Assembly (NCBI RefSeq): GCF_002899455.1
Contig: NZ_PPFB01000001.1
Coordinates: forward strand, 4,378,001 to 4,442,000
Length of the DNA: 64,000 bases
Direction: 5' to 3'
From: Streptomyces sp. DH-12
GTDB taxonomy: Bacteria; Actinomycetota; Actinomycetes; Streptomycetales; Streptomycetaceae
Below the pieces are notes generated by a model. That model searched no databases and was not told the origin of the DNA. It was given only the letters and a program-made list of their open reading frames with translations. Shown here piece by piece: positions 9,143 to 17,652 of this stretch. The first letter of the stretch is position 1. Every line of letters begins with the position of its first letter. Position numbers and translations under genes: made by a program.

Positions 9143-9227
9143 GGGACGCGCCCTCTCAGGGGCGCGGAAAGGCCCCCTGGGACCGCCCCCGGGGACCGCC
9201 CCCGGGGCCGCCTCTCGGCGGAGCGTG

Positions 9228-11150
9228 TCAGCGCAGCTCGTCGGGGCAGGGCGTCCCCCGCTCACCCCACTTGTACGGGGCCGCCAGCCGGTACGTCCCC
9301 GCCTCGGGCGCCAGCAGCACCGTCCACTGGTCGCCGTTGGCGTCCTCCTCCGTCTCCATCAGGCAGCCGTGGACGTTCTCGTACGTCTTCGGCTCGCCCT
9401 CCGGGCGGTTCTCGGACTCCTCCGTCTCCTGCGGCGGGTCCAGCGCCTCGCCCTCGGCGTCGACCAGGCCCAGCCACGGCGAGTACGGCACCCGGATCAG
9501 GATGCGGCCCGGCTTCTCCACGCGCAGCGTCCACTCGCCCTGCTCGGCGCGCTCCACGACCGTGTGCGGCTCCGCCAGCGGGGTCGGCGCCTGCACCTCG
9601 AACAGCTGCCAGTTGGCGTCGCCCCAGACCTGCTTCAGGTACGGCAGCCCGCCCTGCACCAGTTCCCGCTCCCGCTGGCCGCCGTCGCCGTCCGGCTCGT
9701 CCTTGGGCAGCACCACGTAGTGCACGCCCCAGCGCTTCAGCCACTCGTGGTAGTTGGCCGCGTTGAGGGTGTCGTCGTAGAAGAGCGGGTTGCGCTCCAT
9801 GTCGGCCTGCCGGTTCCAGCCGCGCGCCAGGTTCACGTACGGCGCGAGCGCGGACGCCTCGCGGTGCGAGCGGGCCGGGACGACCTCCACCCGGCCCCGC
9901 TCGGCGCCGACCTCCTGCAACTCGTTCACCAGCGGCGCCAGCTCGCGCGCCCAGGAGGCGGCGGGCGTCGTGTTCACCACGTCGTTCACGGACTTCACGC
10001 CGATCCAGCAGGTGAAGCCGACCACGGCGACGACCAGCGCGTACCACCTGCGGGACCGGGGCTCGGCGAACGGCAGCGCCGCCACCAGCACCACGCCGCC
10101 GAACAGCATGGCCAGCCGGGTCATGTTCGACCCGATCTGCGAGCTGATCAGCCAGACCAGCACCACCCCGAGCCCGTACACCGCGGCCGTGATCCGGACC
10201 GTCCTCCAGTCCTTCGGCACCAGGACGTACACCAGCACCGAGTAGACCAGCGGCAGCACCACCGAGCCGAAGCCCATCGGCTGCGTGCCGGAGAACGGGA
10301 ACAGCCAGGCCGACACCGCGACCACCGCGCTGGGCGCGAGACCCAGCGCCCACGCGCCCGGCCGGCGCTTCTGCAGGAACAGCGCCACCGCCACCAGGCC
10401 CACGAACAGGCCGGCGACCGGTGAGGCCATGGTCGCGAGCGCCGCCAGCGGGGCCGCGCAGAGCGCCTTCGCCCAGCGCTTGTACCGCCACCGGTGGGGC
10501 CAGCAGAAGACGACCGCGACGGCGCCGAGCGCGAACATCGTGCCCAGCCCGTACGTCACCCGGCCGGACGCGGCGTTGCACAGCAGCGCGAAGACTCCCG
10601 CGAGCGCGGCCCACAGGGGATTGCGTACGGACCGGCTGCGCATCAGCACCAGCGTCAGCAGACCCGCCGACACCGTGCCCGCGATCATCATCGTGGTCCG
10701 CACCCCGAGCAGCGACATCAGGTACGGCGACACCATGCTGTACGACACCGGGTGCATGCCGCCGTACCAGGCGAGGTTGTACGCGGAGTCGGGGTGCCGG
10801 CCCACGAACTCGGCCCACGCGTCCTGCGCGGCGAGGTCGCCGCCGCTGTTCGCGAAGGTGAAGAACCAGACGACGTGCAGCAGCCCGGCGAGCGCGGTGA
10901 CGGACAGCACCGGGTGGCGCAGCGTGCGGGCCCGCACGGCGAGGACGGCGGCCCGGGCGCGGCCCGGGGGGTCATCCTGGGGGGCGCCCTGAGGGGTGTT
11001 CCCGCCAGGCGTCTTCGCCCGGTGCGCGTCCGTCCCCGGGGGCGCGTCGGCGGTCTCGACGGACCACTCCGCTCCGGATGCGGGTATTCGCGGGCCGGCT
11101 CCCGGGCCCGGGTCTGCGTCGTCGGCGCGTGTCGGCTCCGCTGTCGCCAC
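9228..11150 (-). CDS. Large integral membrane protein with extracytoplasmic C-terminal domain
   Basis: About 640 residues. The N-terminal ~65 residues are disordered and Pro/Gly-rich. A block of roughly 10-12 membrane segments follows (for example VLSVTALAGLLHVVWFFTF and TTMMIAGTVSAGLLTLVLM). The final ~230 residues, containing WGVHYVVLPKDEPDGDG and GRILIRVPYSPWL, look like a soluble, outward-facing domain. The layout resembles membrane-bound glycosyltransferase or polymer-processing proteins; similar Streptomyces proteins are often only labelled as membrane protein or MFS transporter. I place the start at the GTG 11150, because GGGGAG lies nine bases upstream; another GTG at 11159 has no room for a ribosome site. 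Substrate and function are unknown. Confidence 0.65.
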   Translation of the reverse strand: MATAEPTRADDADPGPGAGPRIPASGAEWSVETADAPPGTDAHRAKTPGGNTPQGAPQDDPPGRARAAVLAVRARTLRHPVLSVTALAGLLHVVWFFTFANSGGDLAAQDAWAEFVGRHPDSAYNLAWYGGMHPVSYSMVSPYLMSLLGVRTTMMIAGTVSAGLLTLVLMRSRSVRNPLWAALAGVFALLCNAASGRVTYGLGTMFALGAVAVVFCWPHRWRYKRWAKALCAAPLAALATMASPVAGLFVGLVAVALFLQKRRPGAWALGLAPSAVVAVSAWLFPFSGTQPMGFGSVVLPLVYSVLVYVLVPKDWRTVRITAAVYGLGVVLVWLISSQIGSNMTRLAMLFGGVVLVAALPFAEPRSRRWYALVVAVVGFTCWIGVKSVNDVVNTTPAASWARELAPLVNELQEVGAERGRVEVVPARSHREASALAPYVNLARGWNRQADMERNPLFYDDTLNAANYHEWLKRWGVHYVVLPKDEPDGDGGQRERELVQGGLPYLKQVWGDANWQLFEVQAPTPLAEPHTVVERAEQGEWTLRVEKPGRILIRVPYSPWLGLVDAEGEALDPPQETEESENRPEGEPKTYENVHGCLMETEEDANGDQWTVLLAPEAGTYRLAAPYKWGERGTPCPDELR

Positions 11151-11228
11151 CTTCGGCACTCCCCGTGTTCCCGTTCATCACCCGTTCACTGCCCGTTTCG
11201 TGACGCTAGCACGCACCCTGCGGGCCGT

Positions 11229-11244
11229 CCGCCCGGGTGGGCGG
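11229..11244. terminator. Short GC-rich hairpin after the DD-carboxypeptidase gene
   Basis: CCGCCC and GGGCGG flank a GGGT loop, 40 bases beyond the stop of the minus-strand gene ending at 11284 and ahead of the next minus-strand gene. There is no T tract, which is common in Streptomyces. It could terminate or process the transcript; the stem is only six base pairs. Confidence 0.35.
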
Positions 11245-11283
11245 CGGCCCGCGGGGTGCGGCCCTCGTCGATCGGCCGCCGGG

Positions 11284-14001
11284 TCAGGCGACGCGGGTCA
11301 GCTTGTCCGTGAAGCCGGGCTCCACGAGGTCCTCCTGCAGCGCGACCGGCACCTTGACGGCCCCGTTCTTGCCGTCGCCCACGGTGAGCGTGCCGACCTT
11401 CGTCCCGGCCTCCGCGGTGTGCGGCAGCTCCGTCCCGGCGAACGTCAGCTTCACCTCGAGGCCCGCCCAGCCGACGGCCTTGACGTCCTCGGTGACGGCG
11501 ACGGGCGTACGGCCGCCGAGACCGTCGTCCACGTACCCGACGACCGTGCCCTTCTTCAGGATGCTCGCCGAGGTCAGCGCATCCTGGGCGGCGCGCAGCG
11601 CGGGCTTGCTGACCTCGTTGACCGTGTCCAAGATCGACGGGCCCTTGTGCTGGCCGAGGATCGCGCCGACGACGGTGACCTCCTGGCCGCCCACCTCCTT
11701 GCGGGCGGCGAAGAGCAGGTTGCCGCCGGCCTTGGTGGTGGAGCCGGTCTTGATGCCGATCGCGCCCATCGTGTAGGGCAGCTCGTTGTAGTTGCTCCAG
11801 TACTGCCCGCTCGGGTCCGTCCAGCTGGCCGCGCTGGTGATGGCCACCATGGCCGGGTTCCTCATGGCCGCGATGCCGAGCTTCGTCTGGTCCTCGGCGG
11901 TGGAGACGGTGGTCTCCTTCAGCCCCGAGGGGTCGGTGTACGTCGTGTTGGTCATCCCGAGCTCCTTGGCGGTGTCGTTCATCTTCTTGACGAACGCCTC
12001 CTCGGAGCCCGCATCCCAACGCGCCAGCAGACGCGCGATGTTGTTGGCGGAGGGGATCATGACGGCCGACAGCGCCTGCTTCTCGGTGAGGAAGTCACCG
12101 GCCTTGACGGTGTTGAGCGTGGACTCGCCGTCCTTGTCGTAGCCGCCCTCCTCCTCCGCCTTCGCGTCGACCTCGATCTTCGGGCCTTCCTCACCGGGCT
12201 TCAGCGGGTGCTCGCGCAGGATGATGTACGCCGTCATGGTCTTGGCGACCGAGCCGATGGCGACCGGCTTCTGCTCGCCGAAGTGGTCCATCGTGCCGAT
12301 GCCGTCGCCGCTCATCCACCCCTGTCCCTCGTCCGGCCAGGGCAGCTTCACCGGGTCACCGTCGAAGGTGTGGGTGTCCTGCGCGGTGAGCGCCAGGGTG
12401 GGGGCCGGCAGCGGCCGGACGTTCTGCACGATCGCGAAGACGATCAGCAGCAGGATCACCAGCGGCGTCCAGATCTTGATCCGCCGCACGGCCGTCCGCA
12501 GCGGGGTCTGCGGGGGCGGCGGCGTGTTGGTCAGCTCAGCCAGCAGATCCAGCGGCGGCTTCGGGGGCAACGGCTGCTGCGTGGTCCGCTCCGGGCCGAC
12601 CTGCGGCAGGAACGTCGTCGACTCGGCCGGGGCGGGGCCGCCCTGACGCGGAGGCTGCCGCAGGGCGGGGTCCTCCTTGAGCGCGACGAACTTGCTGGTC
12701 CGCTCGGCCTCGGCGGCACGGGCGCCCTCACGGGTGGCCGCCTCGCCCAGCTTGAGCATGGTGGTCGGCTGGTCGACGGACGCCTCGGAGGCCCGCGGCG
12801 CCCGGAACACGGCGGTGGGCTGATCGACGGGGGCGTCGTCGGCGCCCTTGTCGTCGCCGCTCTTGTCCGGATCGCCCGTGCCCGGGTCGCCCGTGTCCGA
12901 GGCGCGGCCGTCCCCGCCGTCCTCGGCGTCCTCGTCGTCGTCCTCGGCCGCGGCGGCCTCGCTCCTGACGTCCTTGCCCTGGTCGTCGCCCTGGGGCGTG
13001 CCACCGGACGGGGCGTCGGCGTCCCCGTCGGCTTCACGAGGGCTTTCGCCGTCGTCCTCGGCGCTCGCGGAGGGCCCGGCGTCCTCCTCGCCCTCGTCGC
13101 CGGGGGAGACGTCCTCGGGGGCCTCGGAGGCGTCCGCGCCGACCCTGCTGACGTCGTCGTCGCCGTCGTCGTCCTGGGTCTCGTCGTCCGCCCCTGGGCC
13201 GTCCCCGGGGTCCTTGCCGTCCGCGTCGGCCTTCGCCGCGGTGACGGCAGCGGCCTCTCCGTCCGGGGCGGCCTTCGTGTCCGCGTCGGCCCTGGCGTCC
13301 GTGGGGGCCTTCGTGGCCCTGCCGGACCGCGCGTCCTCGTCGGCGCCCGCCTCCTCGTCACCGTCCTGGGGCGCGTCGTCCGCCGCCGCGTCCGCGCCGT
13401 CCCGCTCGGACCCCTCGGAGCCGGCCTCCGCCGCGTCCGCGTCCTCCTTCGGATCCGCCGGCCGCACCCAGGTCGCGACGGCCTCCCGCAGACGCCCGTC
13501 ACCGCCGTCCACGGCCCCGCCACGTCCTTCGGACGCCGCGTCGTCCACCGCCTCCTCCGAAGCCGAACCCGAACCGGAGCCCGAACCCGAACCGGAGCCC
13601 GAACCCGAACCGGAGCCCGAACCCGAGGCCGAACCGGAACCCGGGGCCGACCCCCGCTCCCGCTCCGACTCCCGTTCCGGCTCGGCAGCCGGCCCCGAGG
13701 CCGACCTCTCCTCCGGCTCCGGTCCGGAGGCCGCAGCCTCCCGGACCGACAGCACCCGCGTGGCCGTGTCCACGCTTCCCCTGTGCACGCTTCCCCGGTT
13801 CCCCGAGCGCCCCGTCTCGCGGGTCATGGCGAGGCGGGGATCCTGCTTCTCGGGAACCGGCCCGGCGCTCCCCGACGTCTGTTCTGCCGACGACTCGCGC
13901 TGTTTCGACCTGTCGGGGGACTCGCCCGCCACCGATGCCTCCTCCATGTGCCGCACGCCCCGCGTGCGCCAACCGAACCGTGAACCGCCCGCCCGTGACA
14001 T
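11284..14001 (-). CDS. D-alanyl-D-alanine carboxypeptidase with long acidic cytoplasmic extension
   Basis: This 905-residue penicillin-binding protein trims D-Ala from peptidoglycan stem peptides outside the membrane. The catalytic domain is C-terminal: the SxxK motif is SVAK (Ser about 583, Lys about 586), SxN is SAN near 651, and KTG is near 748-750. A single membrane segment (PLVILLLIVFAIVQNV, about 508-526) precedes it, so the ~500 residues before it should be cytoplasmic. Much of that extension is extremely acidic and Ala/Asp/Glu/Gly/Ser-rich, with a Gly-Ser repeat encoded by the tandem repeat at 13565-13624. Ordinary family members have 300-400 residues. The start at 14001 has AGGGCG just upstream; an in-frame ATG at codon 19 is an alternative. 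Confidence 0.88.
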   Translation of the reverse strand: MSRAGGSRFGWRTRGVRHMEEASVAGESPDRSKQRESSAEQTSGSAGPVPEKQDPRLAMTRETGRSGNRGSVHRGSVDTATRVLSVREAAASGPEPEERSASGPAAEPERESERERGSAPGSGSASGSGSGSGSGSGSGSGSGSGSASEEAVDDAASEGRGGAVDGGDGRLREAVATWVRPADPKEDADAAEAGSEGSERDGADAAADDAPQDGDEEAGADEDARSGRATKAPTDARADADTKAAPDGEAAAVTAAKADADGKDPGDGPGADDETQDDDGDDDVSRVGADASEAPEDVSPGDEGEEDAGPSASAEDDGESPREADGDADAPSGGTPQGDDQGKDVRSEAAAAEDDDEDAEDGGDGRASDTGDPGTGDPDKSGDDKGADDAPVDQPTAVFRAPRASEASVDQPTTMLKLGEAATREGARAAEAERTSKFVALKEDPALRQPPRQGGPAPAESTTFLPQVGPERTTQQPLPPKPPLDLLAELTNTPPPPQTPLRTAVRRIKIWTPLVILLLIVFAIVQNVRPLPAPTLALTAQDTHTFDGDPVKLPWPDEGQGWMSGDGIGTMDHFGEQKPVAIGSVAKTMTAYIILREHPLKPGEEGPKIEVDAKAEEEGGYDKDGESTLNTVKAGDFLTEKQALSAVMIPSANNIARLLARWDAGSEEAFVKKMNDTAKELGMTNTTYTDPSGLKETTVSTAEDQTKLGIAAMRNPAMVAITSAASWTDPSGQYWSNYNELPYTMGAIGIKTGSTTKAGGNLLFAARKEVGGQEVTVVGAILGQHKGPSILDTVNEVSKPALRAAQDALTSASILKKGTVVGYVDDGLGGRTPVAVTEDVKAVGWAGLEVKLTFAGTELPHTAEAGTKVGTLTVGDGKNGAVKVPVALQEDLVEPGFTDKLTRVA
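13565..13624. repeat. 18-bp tandem repeat inside the carboxypeptidase gene
   Basis: The unit GAACCCGAACCGGAGCCC is repeated exactly three times, followed by a partial fourth copy. On the coding (minus) strand it encodes alternating Gly-Ser in the cytoplasmic linker. Because 18 is divisible by three, copy-number change would keep the reading frame. Confidence 0.85.
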
Positions 14002-14082
14002 CGCCCTGAAGCGCTGTCCGAACCAGGTACCAGTGTCCTGTGTGCGGGCTTACCCCATGCGGTAGACGAGAACGACATAGCT

Positions 14083-14104
14083 ACTGGTTCCACTACGAAC
14101 CGGT
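14083..14104. promoter_or_regulatory. Inverted repeat between the carboxypeptidase and GPP34 genes
   Basis: ACTGGTTC and GAACCGGT, separated by CACTAC, pair with one mismatch. The site lies in the 169-base divergent region, 67 bases before the GPP34 start and 82 bases before the carboxypeptidase start. It could be an operator for either gene. No regulator can be assigned. Confidence 0.3.
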
Positions 14105-14170
14105 CACGCACCCTCGACAGACCAATGTGAGAGGGGTCACCCTGTCATTCATCCACGCGGGGAGGCATGG

Positions 14171-14923
14171 ATGGGCAGGAGCCGCAGAACACTTCCGGAG
14201 GAGCTTCTGCTGCTGGCACTGGACCCGACCACGGGTACCACTGCGCAGCCGCAGTCGCTCGACCTCGGTCTGGCCGGAGCACAGCTGGTGGAGCTGGCGC
14301 TGGCCGGACGGATAGCCCCAGACGGGGATCGTATCGCCGTGGTGGTGCCACGGCCGACTGGAGACCCAACACTGGACAGCGCACTGGAGTTGCTGCGAAG
14401 GCGTGGCGCTCCCGTGCGGGCCGTCCACTGGATCGGCGGGCCCCGTCTCGGGCTCCGCCAGACCTACCTCTCGCACCTGGAGCGGTGCGGCATGGTGCAC
14501 GCCGTGGCCGGCCAGATGTGCGGGGTCTTGCCGACGACCCGGTACCAGGCGACGGACACCGAGATCAGCCGGGAGATCAGGGCCCGGCTGGACTCCGCGA
14601 TCCGTACCGGCGTCCCGCCGGACCCGCGGACCGCGGCGCTCGCCGCGCTGGCGCACGCGGTCGGTCTCGGCAAGCACCTGTACCCGGGGAACGAGGGTCG
14701 TTCCTCGCGCTCCCGGTTGCGGGACCTGATCCGGCACGACCCGATGGGCGGACTCGTCGCGCACGCGGTGATGGACGTCCAGAACGGCGTCGCGGCCCAG
14801 CCGCGCCGCAGCTCCGCACCGGCGGGCCGGCAGGCCCCCGGCGGCAGGAGCGGACCGGAACCCGCCCGCGGCGTTCCGGCGCAGCCCCACCGCGGATCCA
14901 TGGCACGGGCCGCCGCCCACTGA
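14171..14923 (+). CDS. GPP34 (GOLPH3/Vps74-like) phosphoprotein
   Basis: A 250-residue relative of eukaryotic Golgi phosphoprotein 3. The diagnostic start is RTLPEELLLLALDPTTG, followed by LGLAGAQLVELALAGRI and paired helices (LDSALELLRRRGAP, DPRTAALAALAHAVGLGKHL). The last ~45 residues are Pro/Arg/Gly-rich and probably disordered. In eukaryotes the fold binds phosphatidylinositol 4-phosphate and the tails of glycosyltransferases; the bacterial role is not established, and membrane-lipid binding is only an inference. The ATG at 14171 has GGGGAGGC just upstream; an ATG four bases earlier is in another frame. A strong terminator follows at 15005. Confidence 0.85.
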   Translation: MGRSRRTLPEELLLLALDPTTGTTAQPQSLDLGLAGAQLVELALAGRIAPDGDRIAVVVPRPTGDPTLDSALELLRRRGAPVRAVHWIGGPRLGLRQTYLSHLERCGMVHAVAGQMCGVLPTTRYQATDTEISREIRARLDSAIRTGVPPDPRTAALAALAHAVGLGKHLYPGNEGRSSRSRLRDLIRHDPMGGLVAHAVMDVQNGVAAQPRRSSAPAGRQAPGGRSGPEPARGVPAQPHRGSMARAAAH

Positions 14924-15004
14924 GCCGTACGTCCCCCGGGCTCGGCACGGCAGGGCACCACCACGGATCCACGGCACCGCAGACCCGGTCACGGGAGCCG
15001 CTGT

Positions 15005-15050
15005 CCGAGCGGGGCGGAGAGAGCACACGGGCTCTCTCCGCCCCGCTCGG
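15005..15050. terminator. 20-bp perfect-stem terminator after GPP34
   Basis: The arms 15005-15024 and 15031-15050 are exact reverse complements (CCGAGCGGGGCGGAGAGAGC and its complement) around an ACACGG loop, 82 bases past the GPP34 stop. It is the strongest hairpin in the window and should end transcription. The rest of the 14924-15242 gap should hold the XRE regulator promoter; I see nothing else there. Confidence 0.85.
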
Positions 15051-15242
15051 CGTGCCCGAAGGCGCGGTCGCTCCCGGCCGCGGGGCCGTGAACTGGCGTG
15101 CACCGGTCGTATATCCACCATTTCCCAGCGGTGGTACGCGCGTTGGTGGCAGTCTGCTCATCGAGCAGACACACACAGTGGCACGTACGAGGTCCAAGTA
15201 CACAGTGCAAGTACGAGGCACGCAGCCGGAGGTGCACGTCCC

Positions 15243-16100
15243 GTGGCGTCCAATGTCAATCCCACCGTCCGGCGGCGCCGGCTCGGCCAGGAGCTGCGCC
15301 GGCTCCGTGAGCTGAAGGGCATGACGGCCGAGGAGGTCGCGGAGCGGCTGCTGGTGTCGCAGTCGAAGATCAGCCGGCTGGAGAACGGCCGCCGCAGCAT
15401 CAGCCAGCGCGACGTGCGCGATCTGTGCGGGGTCTACGAGGTCGAGGACCAGCGGATCGTCGACTCGCTGATGCAGATGGCCAAGGACTCCCGCCAGCAG
15501 GGCTGGTGGCACGCGTTCGGCGACATCCCGTACAGCGTCTACATCGGTCTGGAGACGGACGCGGAGTCGCTGCGGGTGTACGAGCCGCAGATCATCACCG
15601 GTCTGCTGCAGACCCGCGCGTACGCCGAGGCGATCGTCCAGGGCGGTTCGCCGGAGTCCAGTGAGCAGGAGAACGACAAGCGGGTGGAGGTGCGGCTGCG
15701 CCGGCAGAGCCGGATCACCGCCGAGCAGGACCCGCTGCGGCTGTGGGTGGTGCTCGACGAGGCCGCGCTGCACCGGGTCGTCGGCAGCCGCCAGGTGATG
15801 CGCGAACAGCTGGAGCACGTGCTGGAGCTGAGCCAGCTGCCGCACGTCACCGTGCAGGTGCTGCCGTTCGAGGTCGGCGCGCACGCGGGCATCAACGGCC
15901 AGTACTCCATCCTGGAGTTCGCCGACGCGGCCGACTCGAGCGTGGTCTACATCGAGGGCGTCACCAGCGACCTGTACCTGGAGAAGCCGCACGACGTGCA
16001 GAAGTACACGGTGATGTACGAGCACCTGCGGGCGCAGTCGCTGAACGTGGAGCAGTCGCGGCGGCTGGTGGAGCGGCTCGTGAAGGAGTACGCGCGCTGA
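15243..16100 (+). CDS. XRE-family regulator with DUF5753 sensor domain
   Basis: A 285-residue DNA-binding protein. The helix-turn-helix covers about residues 12-65: LGQELRRLRELKGMTAEEVA, then LLVSQSKISRLENGRR, whose SQSKISRLE segment is the recognition helix. The remainder is a DUF5753 domain, recognisable from YEPQIITGLLQTRAYAEAI and the late VQVLPFEVGAHAGINGQYSI. The GTG start at 15243 has GGAGG about eleven bases upstream. Proteins of this type are highly duplicated in Streptomyces and are usually paired with a small DUF397 gene, which follows 226 bases downstream. Several such pairs affect sporulation or antibiotic production, but the target of this pair is unknown. Confidence 0.9.
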   Translation: MASNVNPTVRRRRLGQELRRLRELKGMTAEEVAERLLVSQSKISRLENGRRSISQRDVRDLCGVYEVEDQRIVDSLMQMAKDSRQQGWWHAFGDIPYSVYIGLETDAESLRVYEPQIITGLLQTRAYAEAIVQGGSPESSEQENDKRVEVRLRRQSRITAEQDPLRLWVVLDEAALHRVVGSRQVMREQLEHVLELSQLPHVTVQVLPFEVGAHAGINGQYSILEFADAADSSVVYIEGVTSDLYLEKPHDVQKYTVMYEHLRAQSLNVEQSRRLVERLVKEYAR

Positions 16101-16326
16101 ACTTCCGTCGTAGGAGGGCGGGATGCTACACCGCCGACACGTACGGCTGGAAGTCTTGCCCAGGAGATGCCATCCGGTCGAGTGAACGACCGCTCCGGAC
16201 GACGAGGGTGGCGAGTAGCGTCGATCACGCCAACCGGCATCCGCGGTTGGCGCAATCCGTTCTGCGGGTCCACGCCGGAATGCGCAGGCCGGTGACAGCA
16301 ACTCAGCATCTGGCTACGGAGCGAAC

Positions 16327-16518
16327 ATGGCAATTCGTCTGGGCGCCACGGAAACGTGGACGACGTCCTCCTACACCAACAACAACGGCGCGTGCGTGAT
16401 GGTCAGGTCGACCACCGAGGAGTCGCTGGAGCTCGGGGACACCAAGATCCCCGAGGGTCCGAAGCTGGCGTTCCCGGCCGACGCGTGGAACGCTTTCGTG
16501 GCCTCGGTCCGCTCCTAG
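16327..16518 (+). CDS. DUF397 small protein, partner of the XRE regulator
   Basis: A 63-residue protein with the full DUF397 pattern: W-T-T-S-S-Y-T near the start, G-A-C-V-M-V-R (most members have C-V-E-V), GDTKIPEGPKLAFPADAW in the middle and W-N-A-F-V at the end. DUF397 proteins are generally encoded next to XRE/DUF5753 regulators and are thought to act as their antagonists or partners. A 226-base spacer separates it from the regulator, longer than usual, so it may have its own promoter. The hairpin at 16550-16588 follows. Confidence 0.9.
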   Translation: MAIRLGATETWTTSSYTNNNGACVMVRSTTEESLELGDTKIPEGPKLAFPADAWNAFVASVRS

Positions 16519-16549
16519 CGCCCCGGCGCGGGGACCGGCGCCACCGACA

Positions 16550-16588
16550 GGCCCTCTCGACGAGTCCGCCGTCCTTGCCGAGAGGGCC
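16550..16588. terminator. Hairpin after the DUF397 gene
   Basis: GGCCCTCTCG (16550-16559) and CGAGAGGGCC (16579-16588) are exact complements with a 19-base loop, 31 bases after the DUF397 stop. It is a likely terminator between this gene and the convergent MerR gene ending at 16700. Confidence 0.6.
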
Positions 16589-16699
16589 GGCACGCGCCCC
16601 GCTCCGCACGTCCCGGGGTCCCGGCCCGCCCCGCCGGGAGACGGCAGGACCGGCCGCGGGGAAGCCCCCGCGACCGGCCCCGTGCGACCGGGTCCGTCC

Positions 16700-17590
16700 T
16701 CAGCCCGCGGTCGTCCTCGCCTCCGCGACCGGGAAGGCGACGTCGCACACCGGGTCCTCCGGGCCCGCCGCGTCCCAGTCCGCGAAGTAGACCTCACGGC
16801 AGGGCCCCGCGTACGCCAGTCCCTGCTCCCGCATCCACGCCTCCACCGCCTCGAAGGCGGCCAGGATCTGCGGGTGCGCGACCTGCGCCTTGGTGATGCG
16901 GGTGCGGGCCAGCCGCATCGCCGGCTCCACCCGCACCGCCGTCCCCCGGGCCCGGCCCCGCTCCGCGGCCCAGGCGCGGGCCGCCGCCTCGTCGGCGACC
17001 GGCACGCACGCCTCCGCGGGCCCGTCGCTCTCCACCGTCACCTCGGAGTGGTAGACGACGAACGGTGACCCGGTCGCCCCGCCGCAGGCGCGGGCGCCCT
17101 CCTCCAGCCGGCCCAGCGACGCGCCGATCCACGCCGGCAGCTCGCCCGCCAGGATGTGACGCGACTCGGTGAGCACCACCTGCTCCGGCACGTCCACCGT
17201 CTCCACCGTGAACTTCCCGTACATCGCGAGGCTCCTCCCCGACAACCGTCCACGGAGATAGTCGGCGAGCGTCCGCTGCGCGGCGTGACGCGCCTCGACC
17301 TCGGCCCAGTACGCGTCCAGCCGGCCCGCCTGCGCCGCGCCGTCGCCCGCGTCCACCACCTCGGCGATCCGCGCCAGCGGCATGTCCAGCTGCCGCAACA
17401 GCGCCACCAGCCGGGCCCGTTCGACCTGGCTCACCCGGTAGAACCGGTAACCGGTGTCCGCGTCGACCCGCGCCGGCGCCAGCAGCCCCAGCCGGTCGTA
17501 CAACCGCAGGGCCTTGGCCGACAGGCGGCTGCGCGCCGCGAACGCCCCGATGGAGAGCAGTTCCTCGTCCACGTCGACATTCTCCGTCAC
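16700..17590 (-). CDS. MerR-family regulator with GyrI-like ligand-binding domain
   Basis: This 296-residue regulator has an N-terminal winged helix-turn-helix (LSIGAFAARSRLSAKALRLY, then DRLGLLAPARVDADTGYRFY), in which the TGYRFY wing is diagnostic of MerR proteins. A linker helix follows (VERARLVALLRQLDMPLARI). The C-terminal ~150 residues resemble the GyrI/effector-binding fold of TipAL/BmrR-type drug sensors. It probably senses a small hydrophobic or cationic ligand. The start is the GTG 17590, with an AGGGA ribosome site; both lie within the 17585-17615 hairpin. A MerR-type promoter/operator at 17627-17649 suggests autoregulation. The glutathione peroxidase gene lies immediately upstream on the same strand, 62 bases away. 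Confidence 0.85.
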   Translation of the reverse strand: MTENVDVDEELLSIGAFAARSRLSAKALRLYDRLGLLAPARVDADTGYRFYRVSQVERARLVALLRQLDMPLARIAEVVDAGDGAAQAGRLDAYWAEVEARHAAQRTLADYLRGRLSGRSLAMYGKFTVETVDVPEQVVLTESRHILAGELPAWIGASLGRLEEGARACGGATGSPFVVYHSEVTVESDGPAEACVPVADEAAARAWAAERGRARGTAVRVEPAMRLARTRITKAQVAHPQILAAFEAVEAWMREQGLAYAGPCREVYFADWDAAGPEDPVCDVAFPVAEARTTAG

Positions 17591-17615
17591 CGGGCGGTCC
17601 CTCCGCCCGGTGACG
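17585..17615 (-). promoter_or_regulatory. Leader hairpin covering the MerR start codon
   Basis: CGTCACCGGGCGG (17585-17597) and its exact complement CCGCCCGGTGACG (17603-17615) form a 13-bp stem with a five-base loop. In the MerR mRNA the loop reads AGGGA, the ribosome-binding sequence, and the GUG start codon lies inside the 3' arm. The structure could expose the ribosome site while burying the initiation codon, giving translational control. As DNA it could also be a protein-binding palindrome. Confidence 0.55.
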
Positions 17616-17626
17616 ACGACGCTCGT

Positions 17627-17649
17627 CCCTGCCCCAAGGGCAAGGTCAA
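17627..17649 (-). promoter_or_regulatory. MerR-type promoter with operator between -35 and -10
   Basis: On the minus strand TTGACC (17649-17644) is a good -35 element. It overlaps the near-palindrome CCTTGCCCTTGGGGCAGGG (17645-17627). MerR proteins bind such dyads in over-long spacers; a 19-base spacer would place the -10 around 17624-17619. This suggests autoregulation of the MerR gene that follows. Confidence 0.5.
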
Positions 17650-17652
17650 CCG

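Noticed and set aside
10996..13983. A 995-codon open frame on the plus strand opposite the carboxypeptidase gene
   Set aside because: The product is an Arg/Gly/Val-rich sequence without domains, and the opposite strand encodes all three penicillin-binding motifs in order.
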